Below are positions 35,611-43,924 of a stretch of 64,000 bases of DNA, piece after piece. Made by a program: the position numbers and the translations under genes. The notes beneath the pieces were generated by a model. It was not told the DNA's origin. It saw nothing but the letters and a program-made list of their open reading frames with translations, and ran no database searches. Source of the DNA: Janthinobacterium lividum (GTDB lineage Bacteria > Pseudomonadota > Gammaproteobacteria > Burkholderiales > Burkholderiaceae_D); contig NZ_JAAOLY010000006.1 of the NCBI RefSeq assembly GCF_011601275.1, positions 186,001 through 250,000 of the forward strand, read 5' to 3'. Positions within the stretch are counted from its first letter, which is position 1; each line of letters starts with the position of its first letter.

Positions 35611-36626
35611 GCGGCCACTCCCGCAGGCAGCGGTGCGCGCGCATCGATCAAGTCCGCGTCCCGCAGCGCCAGCCACAGGGCGTCAGGCAGCGGCGTGGCG
35701 AACCAGTCCAGGTTTTGCCGCAGCTGCGCCACGTCCTCGCCGCCCGGAATGCAGGACACCACGGCCGGATGGGCGAGCGGAAACTGCAGGGCCGCGGCCT
35801 GCAGCGGCACGCCGAATTCACGGCAGACGGCGTCCAGGCGCGCCACGCGCTGGAGTATCGCGGCTGGTGCATCGGCGTAGTTGAACTTGCCGTTCCCGGC
35901 CAGCACGCCCGAGTTGAACGGGCCGCCAATCACGATGGCGTTGCCGCGTTCCACGCAGGCGTCCAGCAATGGCGACAGCGAAGCCTGCTCCAGCAAGGTA
36001 TAGCGGCCGGCCAGCAAGGTGCAATCGAGATCGAATTCCGCCATTGCCCGCAGCACGATTTCGCATTCGTTGACGCCGAGGCCTACGGCTTTCACCTGGC
36101 CGCTGGCGCGCAATTGGTCCAGCGCGCGAAAACCGCCGCCGGCCGTCAGCTGGCGCCAGTAGTGCTGATCCTGTTCGCCATGCGTGGCCTTGCCGATATC
36201 GTGCACGAACAGGATATCGATGCGCTCGAGTCCCAGCCGCTGCAGGCTGTCCTCGTGCGAACGCAGCACGCCGTCATACGTGTAGTCGTAATGGGGGCGG
36301 AACGGCAGCGGCGCGGCAAAGCCGTCGTCGCCGGGGCGCACGGAGGCATCGGGCCGCATCAGCCGTCCCACCTTGGTGCTGACAACAAAATGTTCGCGGG
36401 GCCGCTCGCGCAGCGCCGCACCGAGACGGCGTTCGGACTGGGTATAGCCATAGAACGGCGCCGTATCGAAGAAACGCACGCCGGCATCCCAGGCGCCATC
36501 GAGCGTGGCGCGCGCCTGCGCGTCGCTGACGGGCTGGTACAAGCCGCCTACCGGGGCGCAACCCATGCCGATGCAGGGCAGCGACAGGCCGCCACGCGGC
36601 AGGGTGCGCAATTGTGTGACATCCAT
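35607..36626 (-). CDS. Aldo-keto reductase, probable L-fucose 1-dehydrogenase
   Basis: This 339-aa AKR of the D-threo-aldose 1-dehydrogenase group contains FFDTAPFYGYTQSERRLG with catalytic Asp and Tyr, VVSTKVGRLM with Lys and DILFVHDIG with His. It should oxidise L-fucose, and often L-galactose or D-arabinose, to the lactone with NAD(P). ATG at 36626 is used; an in-frame TTG at 36641 overlaps the TGA of the dehydratase gene. It is tightly coupled to both neighbours. Confidence 0.87.
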   Translation of the reverse strand: MDVTQLRTLPRGGLSLPCIGMGCAPVGGLYQPVSDAQARATLDGAWDAGVRFFDTAPFYGYTQSERRLGAALRERPREHFVVSTKVGRLMRPDASVRPGDDGFAAPLPFRPHYDYTYDGVLRSHEDSLQRLGLERIDILFVHDIGKATHGEQDQHYWRQLTAGGGFRALDQLRASGQVKAVGLGVNECEIVLRAMAEFDLDCTLLAGRYTLLEQASLSPLLDACVERGNAIVIGGPFNSGVLAGNGKFNYADAPAAILQRVARLDAVCREFGVPLQAAALQFPLAHPAVVSCIPGGEDVAQLRQNLDWFATPLPDALWLALRDADLIDARAPLPAGVAA

Positions 36627-36637
36627 GAACCCGGTCC

Positions 36638-37867
36638 TCAAGCAGCGCGCAAGGGGAAACAGCCTGGCCCCACCGCGTCGAATTGTTTATAGGTGAGCAC
36701 GAATTCCTGGTGGCCCAGGTCTTCCGAGCGGCTCAGTTCTCCGTTGGCGACGTTCAGCACCGCGGCGACGATTTCCGCGCCTACTTCTTCCAGGGTGGCT
36801 TCGCCCGTGAGGATCTTGCCGGCATTGATATCCATGTCGTCGGCCAGGCGCTCGAAGGTTTGCGGATTGGCGCACACCTTGATGACGGGCGAAATCGCCG
36901 AGCCGACGACGGAACCGCGTCCGGTCGTGAACAAGGTGATATGGGCGCCGCAGGAAATGAGTTCGACGATTTCCGCGTTGTCCGACACGTTCGGGAAACC
37001 GAAGCGCGGCTCGCCGTCCGGCACCACGTCGAGCAGGTACAGGCCGCCGCCGGCCGGCTGGTCGCCCGGCTTCAAAATGCCGACGATGGGCGAGGAACCG
37101 CTCTTGGCGTAGGCGCCCAGCGACTTTTCTTCCTGCGTGGTGAGGCCGCCATCGGCGTTGCCCGGCGAGAAACTGCCATGGCCCATGATGGTGTAGTAGC
37201 GCGCCGCCTTGGCCACGGTTTCGACGATGGCATTGCCCAGGTCCGGACTGACGGCGCGCCGCTGCATGTGGTATTCGCAGCCCACCAGTTCGCCCGTCTC
37301 TTCGAAGATGCAGGGGCTGCCGGCCGCGATCAGGGTGTCGAACGCCACGCCGACGGCCGGGTTGGCGCTGATGCCGCTGGTGCTGTCGGAGCCGCCGCAG
37401 ATGGTGGCCACCACCAGTTCGTCGATCCCCATCGGCACACGTACCTGCTGCGCCAGGTGTTCCAGCGCCCAGCCGATCCACTCGACGCCGCTGCTCACGC
37501 TGGGGCGGGTGCCGCTGTTTTCCTGGATGGTAATCGTGTGCACGGGACGGTCGCTGTCGGCCACGGCGCTGGAGAGGCCATATTTGTTGAAACCTTCGCA
37601 GCCCAGGGACACCAGCAGCACGGCGCCCACGTTCGGGTGCGTCAGCAGGCGGCGCATCACCTGGTCCGCGTATTCGTTGGGGAAGCAGCCCGTAAAGCCG
37701 ATCAGGTGCACGGGCTGGCCGGGAAAGGCGTTGACCATCAGGCGCGCCACGTGGTGCGCGCATTCGACCATATAGGCCACCACCACGATATTGCGGATGC
37801 CCTTGCGGCCATCGGCGCGCAGATAGCCCGAGAGGGCCGAGGCCGGTGTCGTTACGGGAGCGTTCAT
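36638..37867 (-). CDS. UxaA/GarD-family sugar-acid dehydratase, large part
   Basis: The product has 409 aa and matches the C-terminal catalytic domain of altronate/galactarate dehydratases. It shows LIGFTGCFPNEYADQVMRRL, VSLGCEGFNKYGL, a GGSDSTSGISANPAVG core and MGHGSFSPGNADGGLTTQEE, with GRGSVVGSAISPVIKVCAN further on. The N-terminal SAF domain is encoded as a separate gene just upstream, overlapping by four bases. In this locus it would dehydrate L-fuconate to 2-keto-3-deoxy-L-fuconate, in place of the enolase-type dehydratase used elsewhere. Confidence 0.87.
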   Translation of the reverse strand: MNAPVTTPASALSGYLRADGRKGIRNIVVVAYMVECAHHVARLMVNAFPGQPVHLIGFTGCFPNEYADQVMRRLLTHPNVGAVLLVSLGCEGFNKYGLSSAVADSDRPVHTITIQENSGTRPSVSSGVEWIGWALEHLAQQVRVPMGIDELVVATICGGSDSTSGISANPAVGVAFDTLIAAGSPCIFEETGELVGCEYHMQRRAVSPDLGNAIVETVAKAARYYTIMGHGSFSPGNADGGLTTQEEKSLGAYAKSGSSPIVGILKPGDQPAGGGLYLLDVVPDGEPRFGFPNVSDNAEIVELISCGAHITLFTTGRGSVVGSAISPVIKVCANPQTFERLADDMDINAGKILTGEATLEEVGAEIVAAVLNVANGELSRSEDLGHQEFVLTYKQFDAVGPGCFPLRAA

Positions 37868-38199
37868 GCTTGGTCGTCCTTGTCCAGGAAATGGTGGCCG
37901 TCCTGGCCCAGGGTAAACGTGGGGATGTAATCGCTTGCCAGGTTGTGCGTATGGATATGCTCGCCGATGGCGACGGGGGCCGTGATGCTGCCGATCAGGG
38001 CGCCGTAGCGCAGCACCTTGTCGCCCACGGCCAGCGCGCGGCGCGCCACCTTGTGGCCGATCTGGATGTTTTGCGCCAGGATGACGGGCACGCCGTCGAT
38101 GGCGACCACGTCGCCGCAGGCCAATTCCGTCCTGGCGATCAGGCAGTTATCCTCGGGCGACATCAGCAGCAGGCTGCTAGGCTGGGAAGCGAGGCTCAT
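37864..38199 (-). CDS. SAF-domain small part of the UxaA-type dehydratase
   Basis: This 111-aa protein is the SAF (antifreeze-like) domain found at the N-terminus of one-piece UxaA proteins. It contains DNCLIARTELACGDVVAIDG and QNIQIGHKVARRALAVGDKVLRYG, and ends near GEHIHTHNLAS, a metal-site segment. ATGA joins its stop to the start of the large part, so the two are translationally coupled and probably form one enzyme. Confidence 0.87.
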   Translation of the reverse strand: MSLASQPSSLLLMSPEDNCLIARTELACGDVVAIDGVPVILAQNIQIGHKVARRALAVGDKVLRYGALIGSITAPVAIGEHIHTHNLASDYIPTFTLGQDGHHFLDKDDQA

Positions 38200-38224
38200 G
38201 GCGCGCCCTCCCCGGCAAAGACGG

Positions 38225-39142
38225 CTAGGCGCCCGGCTGGCTCAGTTTTTCCCGCGTGCCGATCGACGACAGCATGGTGCTGCGCGAGGAATCGAGGTGC
38301 GAGCGCATGGCACCGAGCGCCTTCGGCACGTCGTGCTCGGCCAGCGCGCGCAGGATCGCCAAATGCTCCTGCAGCGCGTACTGGTTGCGGCCCTTTTCCT
38401 CGCCCTTGTCCCACTGGTAGTGATAGTGGAACACGAACGAGACGATATCGTAGAAACCCTGCGCGAAGCGGTTGTTCAAGAGGCCGATCAGGAAGGTGTG
38501 GAACTCGCGGTCCAGCGCCGGAAACGCATTGTGGCGCGTGTCTATCCTGGCGGCCAGCTTCTCGTGCTGCTTGATCAGCCGCGCCAGTTCCGCATACGCC
38601 GGATCGCCATGCGGCAGGCGCGCAAACTGCTCCACGGCCGCCATCTCGAACATGCGCCGCATGTCCGCCAGCTCGGTGGCGAACGAGCGGTCGAACGCGC
38701 ACAGGCGCCAGCCGCCGCGCGGCTTCTTTTCGATCAGGCCGAAGCGCGAAAAGCCGATCAGGAATTCGCGCACGCTGACGGTACTGGCGCCCGCCTCGCG
38801 CGCCAGCTCCGCTTCCGAAAACTCCGCGCCGGGCGGCATGTCGCGCTGGTACACGCGTTCCATCAGCACTTGCTGGATGCGCTCCGCCCCCGACTGCAAT
38901 TCGGAGATATCGAAGTAGTCGCCCGGTATGGGTTTGCGCAGCAGGCGCCGGTCCGCCGGACTGGCGATCAGCCGCCGCGTCGACAGATACGCGATCGCGC
39001 TGCGGATGGCAGTACGGCTGCCCTGGCAGATCGTGGTCAGGAACTGCTCCGTCGGCAGCATCTCGCCCACTGCGACATTCTCGGCGAGAAATTGCAACAG
39101 CAGATTGGTACTGCGCTTGAAGACGGTGGCGGGTTTGGACAT
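38225..39142 (-). CDS. FCD-type GntR regulator with two winged helices
   Basis: The product has 305 aa, about 60 longer than a normal FadR-group protein. The first GntR-like winged helix (residues 12-70) includes TEQFLTTICQGSRTAIRSAI. A second (about 83-145) has FSEAELAREAGASTVSVREF, followed by FGLIEKKPRGGWRL. The C-terminal FCD domain contains LDREFHTFLIGLLNN and metal-type histidines. It lies inside the sugar locus and probably represses it, with a pathway intermediate as inducer. Both points are inference. Confidence 0.87.
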   Translation of the reverse strand: MSKPATVFKRSTNLLLQFLAENVAVGEMLPTEQFLTTICQGSRTAIRSAIAYLSTRRLIASPADRRLLRKPIPGDYFDISELQSGAERIQQVLMERVYQRDMPPGAEFSEAELAREAGASTVSVREFLIGFSRFGLIEKKPRGGWRLCAFDRSFATELADMRRMFEMAAVEQFARLPHGDPAYAELARLIKQHEKLAARIDTRHNAFPALDREFHTFLIGLLNNRFAQGFYDIVSFVFHYHYQWDKGEEKGRNQYALQEHLAILRALAEHDVPKALGAMRSHLDSSRSTMLSSIGTREKLSQPGA

Positions 39143-39256
39143 GGATGAATGAACGCGCTATGCCAGCGAAAGGGAAAGTGGATGAGTGGGCCATTTTAGT
39201 CGATATCGGATTGGATCGGCATGCCAGAAAAGAAACAACTGCGCTGAGCGGGGCGT

Positions 39257-40393
39257 TCACGGCTGCGCTCCCGGTGCCAGCATGGCGTCCAGGCGCGGCT
39301 GCGCCAGGGCGGGACAAAGCTGCCGCGCCAGCGCCGCCACGGGCGCCATGCGGCGCTCGATCTTGCCGGCGTGGTGCTGGGCGATGTCGGCCAGGCGGTG
39401 CGCGAGAAAGGGATTGCCAAAGCGCTCCCTGACCTGCCCCACGTAGGCCAGCGCGGCGTCGCCGTGCCGCGCGCCCATGGCGGCAAACACGGGCAGCACT
39501 TCCTCGTGCCACAGGGCTTCCAGCGCGGCGCGCATGGCGCCATCGTCCATCGCCTCGCGCACCGTCATGCCGGCCGGGCTGCCCCGTTCCATCCACAGCT
39601 GCGCCAGATAGGTGTGGCCCAGGTTGAGCAGGAACAGCTTGCGCTGCTCATACTCGCGCAGATTGCCCGTCACCACCAGCTGCGGGTGGCGGCACGGCAG
39701 CAGCATGCCTTCCTGCGCCTCGACGGCCCACAGCGCATAGGGTTCGGCCACCGCGCCCACCGGTTCGATCGGTTCGGAAACGATGCGGTCGACGAGGGAA
39801 TTGATCCACAGGCAGCCCGTTTGCAGGTAGGCGATGAACGCGGCATCGCAGCGCCACTGCCGCGCCAGGGTCACGACCACCTGGCGCAGTACATGACCGT
39901 TGTCGGCCACCAGTTCGCATGGAAAAATCGAGATGGGCGCGGCGCCGGCCAGGAAGCGGTCGTGCAGCAGCACCAGCAGCTTGGCGGGAAAGCTGGCGGG
40001 GACAAGCGCGCCACCGAGCATGCCGGCGTGGTCGGCGTCATCGAGCTGGTAGCCCGTGTCGCCCGTATTCGAGACGATCACGCGCGCGGCCACGGCCGCA
40101 TCGCGCACCTGCCGCCAGTCGCTGCCGACCTGCCACGCTTGCGTGACGGCGTCGGCGCGGCGCTCTTCATCGACTTGCGCGCCGTCCTGCCAGCCGCGGA
40201 TGCGCACGGGGTAGCCGCCGGCCTGGCGAAACGCCGCCACCCGCGCCGCGCCCTGCGCGCTGCCGGTCGTTTGCACGATGGTGATATGGCCGAGCGCCTG
40301 GCCTGCCTTGGCCGCTTCGCTGACGAACAGGTCGGCGTGCGCCTGCAGGAAGCGGCTGGTGCCGAACTGCAGTATGGGATTGAGATCGCTCAT
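39257..40393 (-). CDS. Mannitol dehydrogenase-family hexonate oxidoreductase (UxaB-like)
   Basis: This 378-aa protein of the polyol dehydrogenase family begins LNPILQFGTSRFLQAHADLF. It has ARVIVSNTGDTGYQLDD, SIFPCELVADNGHVLRQVV, and the catalytic-lysine region near FLLNLGHTYLAQL. The layout is that of tagaturonate/fructuronate reductases (UxaB, UxuB). It begins one base after the stop of the zinc dehydrogenase gene, so the two enzymes are probably made together. Confidence 0.82.
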   Translation of the reverse strand: MSDLNPILQFGTSRFLQAHADLFVSEAAKAGQALGHITIVQTTGSAQGAARVAAFRQAGGYPVRIRGWQDGAQVDEERRADAVTQAWQVGSDWRQVRDAAVAARVIVSNTGDTGYQLDDADHAGMLGGALVPASFPAKLLVLLHDRFLAGAAPISIFPCELVADNGHVLRQVVVTLARQWRCDAAFIAYLQTGCLWINSLVDRIVSEPIEPVGAVAEPYALWAVEAQEGMLLPCRHPQLVVTGNLREYEQRKLFLLNLGHTYLAQLWMERGSPAGMTVREAMDDGAMRAALEALWHEEVLPVFAAMGARHGDAALAYVGQVRERFGNPFLAHRLADIAQHHAGKIERRMAPVAALARQLCPALAQPRLDAMLAPGAQP

Positions 40394-40394
40394 C

Positions 40395-41408
40395 TCAGAC
40401 CTCGACGATGGCCTTGATGACACCGGCCTCGGGCTGCATCCAGCGATCGAGCACGCCCGTAAATTCATCGAGCGTGGTGCGGTGGGTATTGAGCAGCGCG
40501 GTGGGGACTTTGCCCGCCTTCATGGCCGCCACCACTTCCTCGAAATCATCGGCGGTGGCGTTGCGGCTGCCCAGCAAGGTCGTTTCGCGCTTGTGGAATT
40601 CCGGGTCGGAAAAGGACAGGCGGTCGCGCACGATGGAGACCAGCACATAGGAGCCGCCGTGGGCGACGAAATCGAGGCCCCGTTCCATGGCGGCGATATT
40701 GCCAGTGGCGTCAAACACCACGTCGAAGAACTCGCCGCCGGTGGCGTCCGACAACTGCTCCTTGTCGCCGTCGCCCAGCTGCACCGTGCGGGTGATACCC
40801 AGCGCGTCGCGGCAGAACTGCAAACGGTCGGCGCGGCCGTCGAGCACCGTCACGTCGGCGCCTTTCAAGGACGCGAACAGCATCACGGCCATGCCGATCG
40901 GACCGGCGCCCACCACCAGCACGCGCTTGCCGGCGTCCACCGCGCCGCGCTTGACGGCGTGCGCGCCGATGGCGAGAAATTCGATCATGGCCGCGTCGTC
41001 GAGCGAGATGCCTTCCGTCTTGAAGACGAAGCGTTCGGGCAGCGCCAGGTATTCCGTCATGCCGCCGTCGCGGTGCACGCCCAGCACTTCGATGCGGGTG
41101 CAGCAGTTGGTCTTGCCCTGGCGGCAGGCCACGCAAGTACCGCACGACAGGTAGGGCATCACGTAGACCTGATCGCCCGCGGCCAGGCGCGAGCCGGCTG
41201 GCGCGCTGTGGATATGACCGGACAATTCATGGCCCATCACGCGCGGATAGCTGAGGAAAGGCTGGGTGCCGCGGAAGATATGCATGTCGGTGCCGCAGAT
41301 GCCGACGCGGCGTATGCGCAGCAGCACTTCGCCCTCGGCGGGCACAGGCACGGGGCGCTGCTCCATGCGCAAACTGCCGGGTGTATCGCAAACGATACTT
41401 TTCATCAT
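40395..41408 (-). CDS. Zinc-dependent medium-chain dehydrogenase (L-gulonate/L-galactonate 5-dehydrogenase-like)
   Basis: The product has 337 aa. Catalytic zinc ligands are in GICGTDMHIF and GHELSGH. The structural zinc loop CGTCVACRQGKTNCC is complete. The Rossmann motif is VLVVGAGPIGMAVML. The protein resembles enzymes that oxidise L-gulonate or L-galactonate at C5. Paired with the UxaB-like reductase it would convert L-galactonate through tagaturonate to altronate. It is the first gene after the promoter at 41447-41476. Confidence 0.82.
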   Translation of the reverse strand: MMKSIVCDTPGSLRMEQRPVPVPAEGEVLLRIRRVGICGTDMHIFRGTQPFLSYPRVMGHELSGHIHSAPAGSRLAAGDQVYVMPYLSCGTCVACRQGKTNCCTRIEVLGVHRDGGMTEYLALPERFVFKTEGISLDDAAMIEFLAIGAHAVKRGAVDAGKRVLVVGAGPIGMAVMLFASLKGADVTVLDGRADRLQFCRDALGITRTVQLGDGDKEQLSDATGGEFFDVVFDATGNIAAMERGLDFVAHGGSYVLVSIVRDRLSFSDPEFHKRETTLLGSRNATADDFEEVVAAMKAGKVPTALLNTHRTTLDEFTGVLDRWMQPEAGVIKAIVEV

Positions 41409-41446
41409 GGTTGTCTCTCTCGCCGCCCGGGTCTTGCCGGTGGCAT

Positions 41447-41476
41447 ATTATATTTAACGTACAAACCAACTGTGAA
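41447..41476 (-). promoter_or_regulatory. Promoter of the sugar locus with spacer operator
   Basis: On the minus strand TTCACA (41476-41471) and TATAAT (41452-41447) are 18 bases apart, a near-consensus sigma-70 promoter. TTTGTACGTTA (41465-41455) fills the spacer, where a bound repressor would block polymerase. Confidence 0.65.
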
Positions 41477-41612
41477 AAAAATCCGTCTGCGCGGATTGTC
41501 TTTCCAGTCCTGCCAACGGCGCGTCTTGCTGCGCCACACAACGATTTTGTCGTCATTCCATGTGGCTCGAACGCGCTGCTCATGCTGCAATCGTCGTTCG
41601 GTTTTATAAATA

Positions 41613-41623
41613 TACCGTACAAA
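41613..41623 (-). promoter_or_regulatory. Second TTTGTACGnTA element
   Basis: TTTGTACGGTA on the minus strand matches the element in the promoter spacer at 10 of 11 positions. It lies 158 bases further upstream and may be an auxiliary operator. Confidence 0.45.
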
Positions 41624-41682
41624 AAAATGAAGGTCAACGGATTCTTTTACAGGTTTTTTCGAGGCCTCTGCTACATTCCTGC

Positions 41683-41704
41683 TTGACCCTGACGTTACGT
41701 CAGG
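41683..41704 (+). promoter_or_regulatory. MerR-type operator
   Basis: CCTGACGT and ACGTCAGG form a perfect palindrome around one T, beginning at a TTGACC that can serve as -35. This is the usual form of MerR-family sites. The ATG of the MerR gene lies 40 bases downstream, so autoregulation is likely. Confidence 0.6.
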
Positions 41705-41744
41705 CGCCATCGTGGCGACACGCACTGAAGATAAGGAGAAGACG

Positions 41745-42779
41745 ATGCTGTTGAAAATCGGGGAACTGGCCAGGCTCACGGGCCTGACTGTCCGCACCCT
41801 GCACCACTACGACAGCATCGGCCTGCTCTCGCCTTCGGCGCGCACGCAAGCTGGCTACCGCCTGTACCAGCACGGCGACATGGACCGGCTGCACCGGATC
41901 ATGGCGCTGCGCAAGTTCGGGCTGTCGCTGGCCGATATCGCCAACGCCCTCGCCGGCCCGGACCTGCCGCTCTCCTCCATCGTGGCGCGGCAGATCGCCA
42001 TGCTGGAGCGCCAGATCGCGCAGGCTTCCACCCTGCGTGACCGCCTGCGCAGCCTGCAAACGCAGCTGACGCAGGGGCAGGCGCCGGAACTGGCCGAGTG
42101 GCTCACCACTATGGAGTTGATGACCATGTACGACAAATACTTTAGTCACGAAGAACTGCAACAGCTGCCGCTGCTGACGGATAGCGGCGTGGAACAGGAA
42201 TGGAAAGCACTGGTAATGAGAGTGCGCGCTGCCAAAGACGCGGGCGCGGGCCCCGCCGATGCGCCAGCACAGGCGCTGGCCACGGAATGGATGGTCAAGC
42301 TGGTGCGCGACACGGGCGCCCACCCTGGCCTGTTCGCGCGCCTGAACGACATGCATGCGCAGGAACCATCGATGCAGGCGACGACCAGCATCGATGCGGA
42401 CCTGATGCAATTCATTCTCGCCGCCTTCAACGCCTCGCGCATGGCGCTGTACAAACCTTTCCTCGATGAGCAGGAATACGCGCACCTGGTGGCCAACTAC
42501 GGCAAGCGCTCGGGCGAGTGGCCGGCCCTGATCGCCGCCGTGCGCGCCGCCATCGATGCGCGCACGCCGCCCACCGATCCGGCCGTGCTGCAACTGGCGC
42601 GGCAGTGGCTGGAACTGTTCCGCTCCTATGCGGGCACGGACCCGGCCACGCAGCTGAAATTCCGCCAGGCGCACCAGCAGGAACCGCGTCTGATGGAGGG
42701 CAGCTTCGTCGACGCGGCCATGCTGCAGTATCTGGGCGCGGCGATGGCGATCGTGGCGCAGGAGCGTCCCGGCGCATAG
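41745..42779 (+). CDS. MerR-family regulator with TipAS-like effector domain
   Basis: The product has 344 aa. Residues 1-70 are the MerR DNA-binding domain (LLKIGELARLTGLTVRTLHHYDSIGLLSPS), then a coiled-coil dimer helix to about residue 115. The remainder is helical. ELMTMYDKYFSHEELQQLP near residue 127 recalls the TipAS drug-binding fold; a repeat of that layout occupies the rest. AAGGAG precedes ATG at 41745. The ligand is unknown. No transporter is adjacent on the same strand. Confidence 0.87.
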   Translation: MLLKIGELARLTGLTVRTLHHYDSIGLLSPSARTQAGYRLYQHGDMDRLHRIMALRKFGLSLADIANALAGPDLPLSSIVARQIAMLERQIAQASTLRDRLRSLQTQLTQGQAPELAEWLTTMELMTMYDKYFSHEELQQLPLLTDSGVEQEWKALVMRVRAAKDAGAGPADAPAQALATEWMVKLVRDTGAHPGLFARLNDMHAQEPSMQATTSIDADLMQFILAAFNASRMALYKPFLDEQEYAHLVANYGKRSGEWPALIAAVRAAIDARTPPTDPAVLQLARQWLELFRSYAGTDPATQLKFRQAHQQEPRLMEGSFVDAAMLQYLGAAMAIVAQERPGA

Positions 42780-42844
42780 CAGAGTGTGGCATCTCGTGGG
42801 CGGGGCCATGTAGAATCGGCCTTCGCCCACGAAAGGATTAACCG

Positions 42845-43924
42845 ATGCGCCGCTTTCTGTTTGCTTGCCTGACCCTGCCCGCCCTGAACCTCGCCATGGC
42901 TGGCGATGCGCCCGTGCAAGGGGTGTGGCAGGGCACCGTGGGCAAGGCCAATATCGTGGCGTGCTTCAACCAGCCCAGCCCCACGCAAGGGTCTGACCGC
43001 AGCGGCAGCTATTACTACACGCGCTACAAGACGCCGATCATGCTGGCCAAGCCGAACGGCAAGACCTTGTGGCAGGAACTCGACGCCAAAGGCAATACGA
43101 CGGGCACGTGGTCGCTGAACGCGCCGCAAGGCGGAAAACTCGTCGGCACCTGGACGGACCCGAAAAGCGGCAAGACCCTGCCCCTGGCCTTGACCCTGCT
43201 GGAAGCGGCGGGCGACCGCGAACACCCGTCATGCGCCAGCGACGCCTACAACCTGGCGCTGGAAGACTTTCCCGCCACCAAGGTGAGCAAACCCGTCACC
43301 TTCGAAGGCAAGCAATACCGCAACCTGCAAGTGGGCGACACCATCACCGTGGAATTGATGGCGCCCGGCGATGGCGTCGCGAAAATCAATGCGCAGCTGC
43401 GCGGCGTGCTGGCGAAGAACAAGAAGGATTTGGAAGACTTCTATGCCACGCGCCGCGAATACCTGGGCCGCAACGGTTTCACGACGGAAGATGAAGTGTA
43501 TGCGGATCCCACCTACTGGTCGCCGCGCTGGGTGACGGTCAAGTTCTACCGCTGGGCGGCCGGCTATGGCGCCAGCGGCATCTCCATCAAGTTCCGCACC
43601 TGGGACGTGAAAACGGGCCAGGAAACGGACGTATGGAACTGGTTTGGCGCCAGCGCCAGCGATGGCGACGACAAGGCCGCATTGCCGGACCGCCTGCGCC
43701 AGGCCCTGTTCAAGGACGTCAAGATCGACGCCGAATGCAAGGGCACGGATTACGACGGCCGCGGCCGCTTCCACCTGTCATTGAAGCCGGAAGGCGTATC
43801 GTTCTGGGAAGACCCGAACGGCAGCGGCTGCGAAAACGACTTCCTGCTGCCCTACAGCAAGGTCGGCCCCTTCCTCACCGTCAAGGGCCGCGCCGCACTC
43901 AGCGATTTGCTGCCGAAGAACTAG
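42845..43924 (+). CDS. Secreted hypothetical protein
   Basis: The product has 359 aa. The signal peptide RRFLFACLTLPALNLAMA ends before GDAPVQGVWQGTVG. The mature part starts with a beta-rich domain (GTWSLNAPQGGKLVGTWTDP) and continues with WVTVKFYRWAAGYGASGISI. It has six scattered cysteines in the mature protein, suited to disulfides in the periplasm. I do not recognise a family. AAAGGA precedes the ATG. Its TAG stop overlaps the convergent dadA stop in the tetranucleotide CTAG. Confidence 0.7.
   Translation: MRRFLFACLTLPALNLAMAGDAPVQGVWQGTVGKANIVACFNQPSPTQGSDRSGSYYYTRYKTPIMLAKPNGKTLWQELDAKGNTTGTWSLNAPQGGKLVGTWTDPKSGKTLPLALTLLEAAGDREHPSCASDAYNLALEDFPATKVSKPVTFEGKQYRNLQVGDTITVELMAPGDGVAKINAQLRGVLAKNKKDLEDFYATRREYLGRNGFTTEDEVYADPTYWSPRWVTVKFYRWAAGYGASGISIKFRTWDVKTGQETDVWNWFGASASDGDDKAALPDRLRQALFKDVKIDAECKGTDYDGRGRFHLSLKPEGVSFWEDPNGSGCENDFLLPYSKVGPFLTVKGRAALSDLLPKN

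Larger units (their letters stand above)
41409..41744. other. Divergent control region of the sugar locus and the MerR gene
   Basis: This 336-base gap is AT-richer than its surroundings and has no supported ORF. It holds a strong minus-strand promoter with a TTTGTACGTTA element in its spacer, a second copy of that element at 41613-41623 and a MerR-type palindrome at 41688-41704. Confidence 0.65.

Noticed and set aside
35541..36692. Plus-strand ORF opposite the aldo-keto reductase
   Set aside because: The minus strand has the AKR catalytic tetrad and tight coupling to its neighbours.
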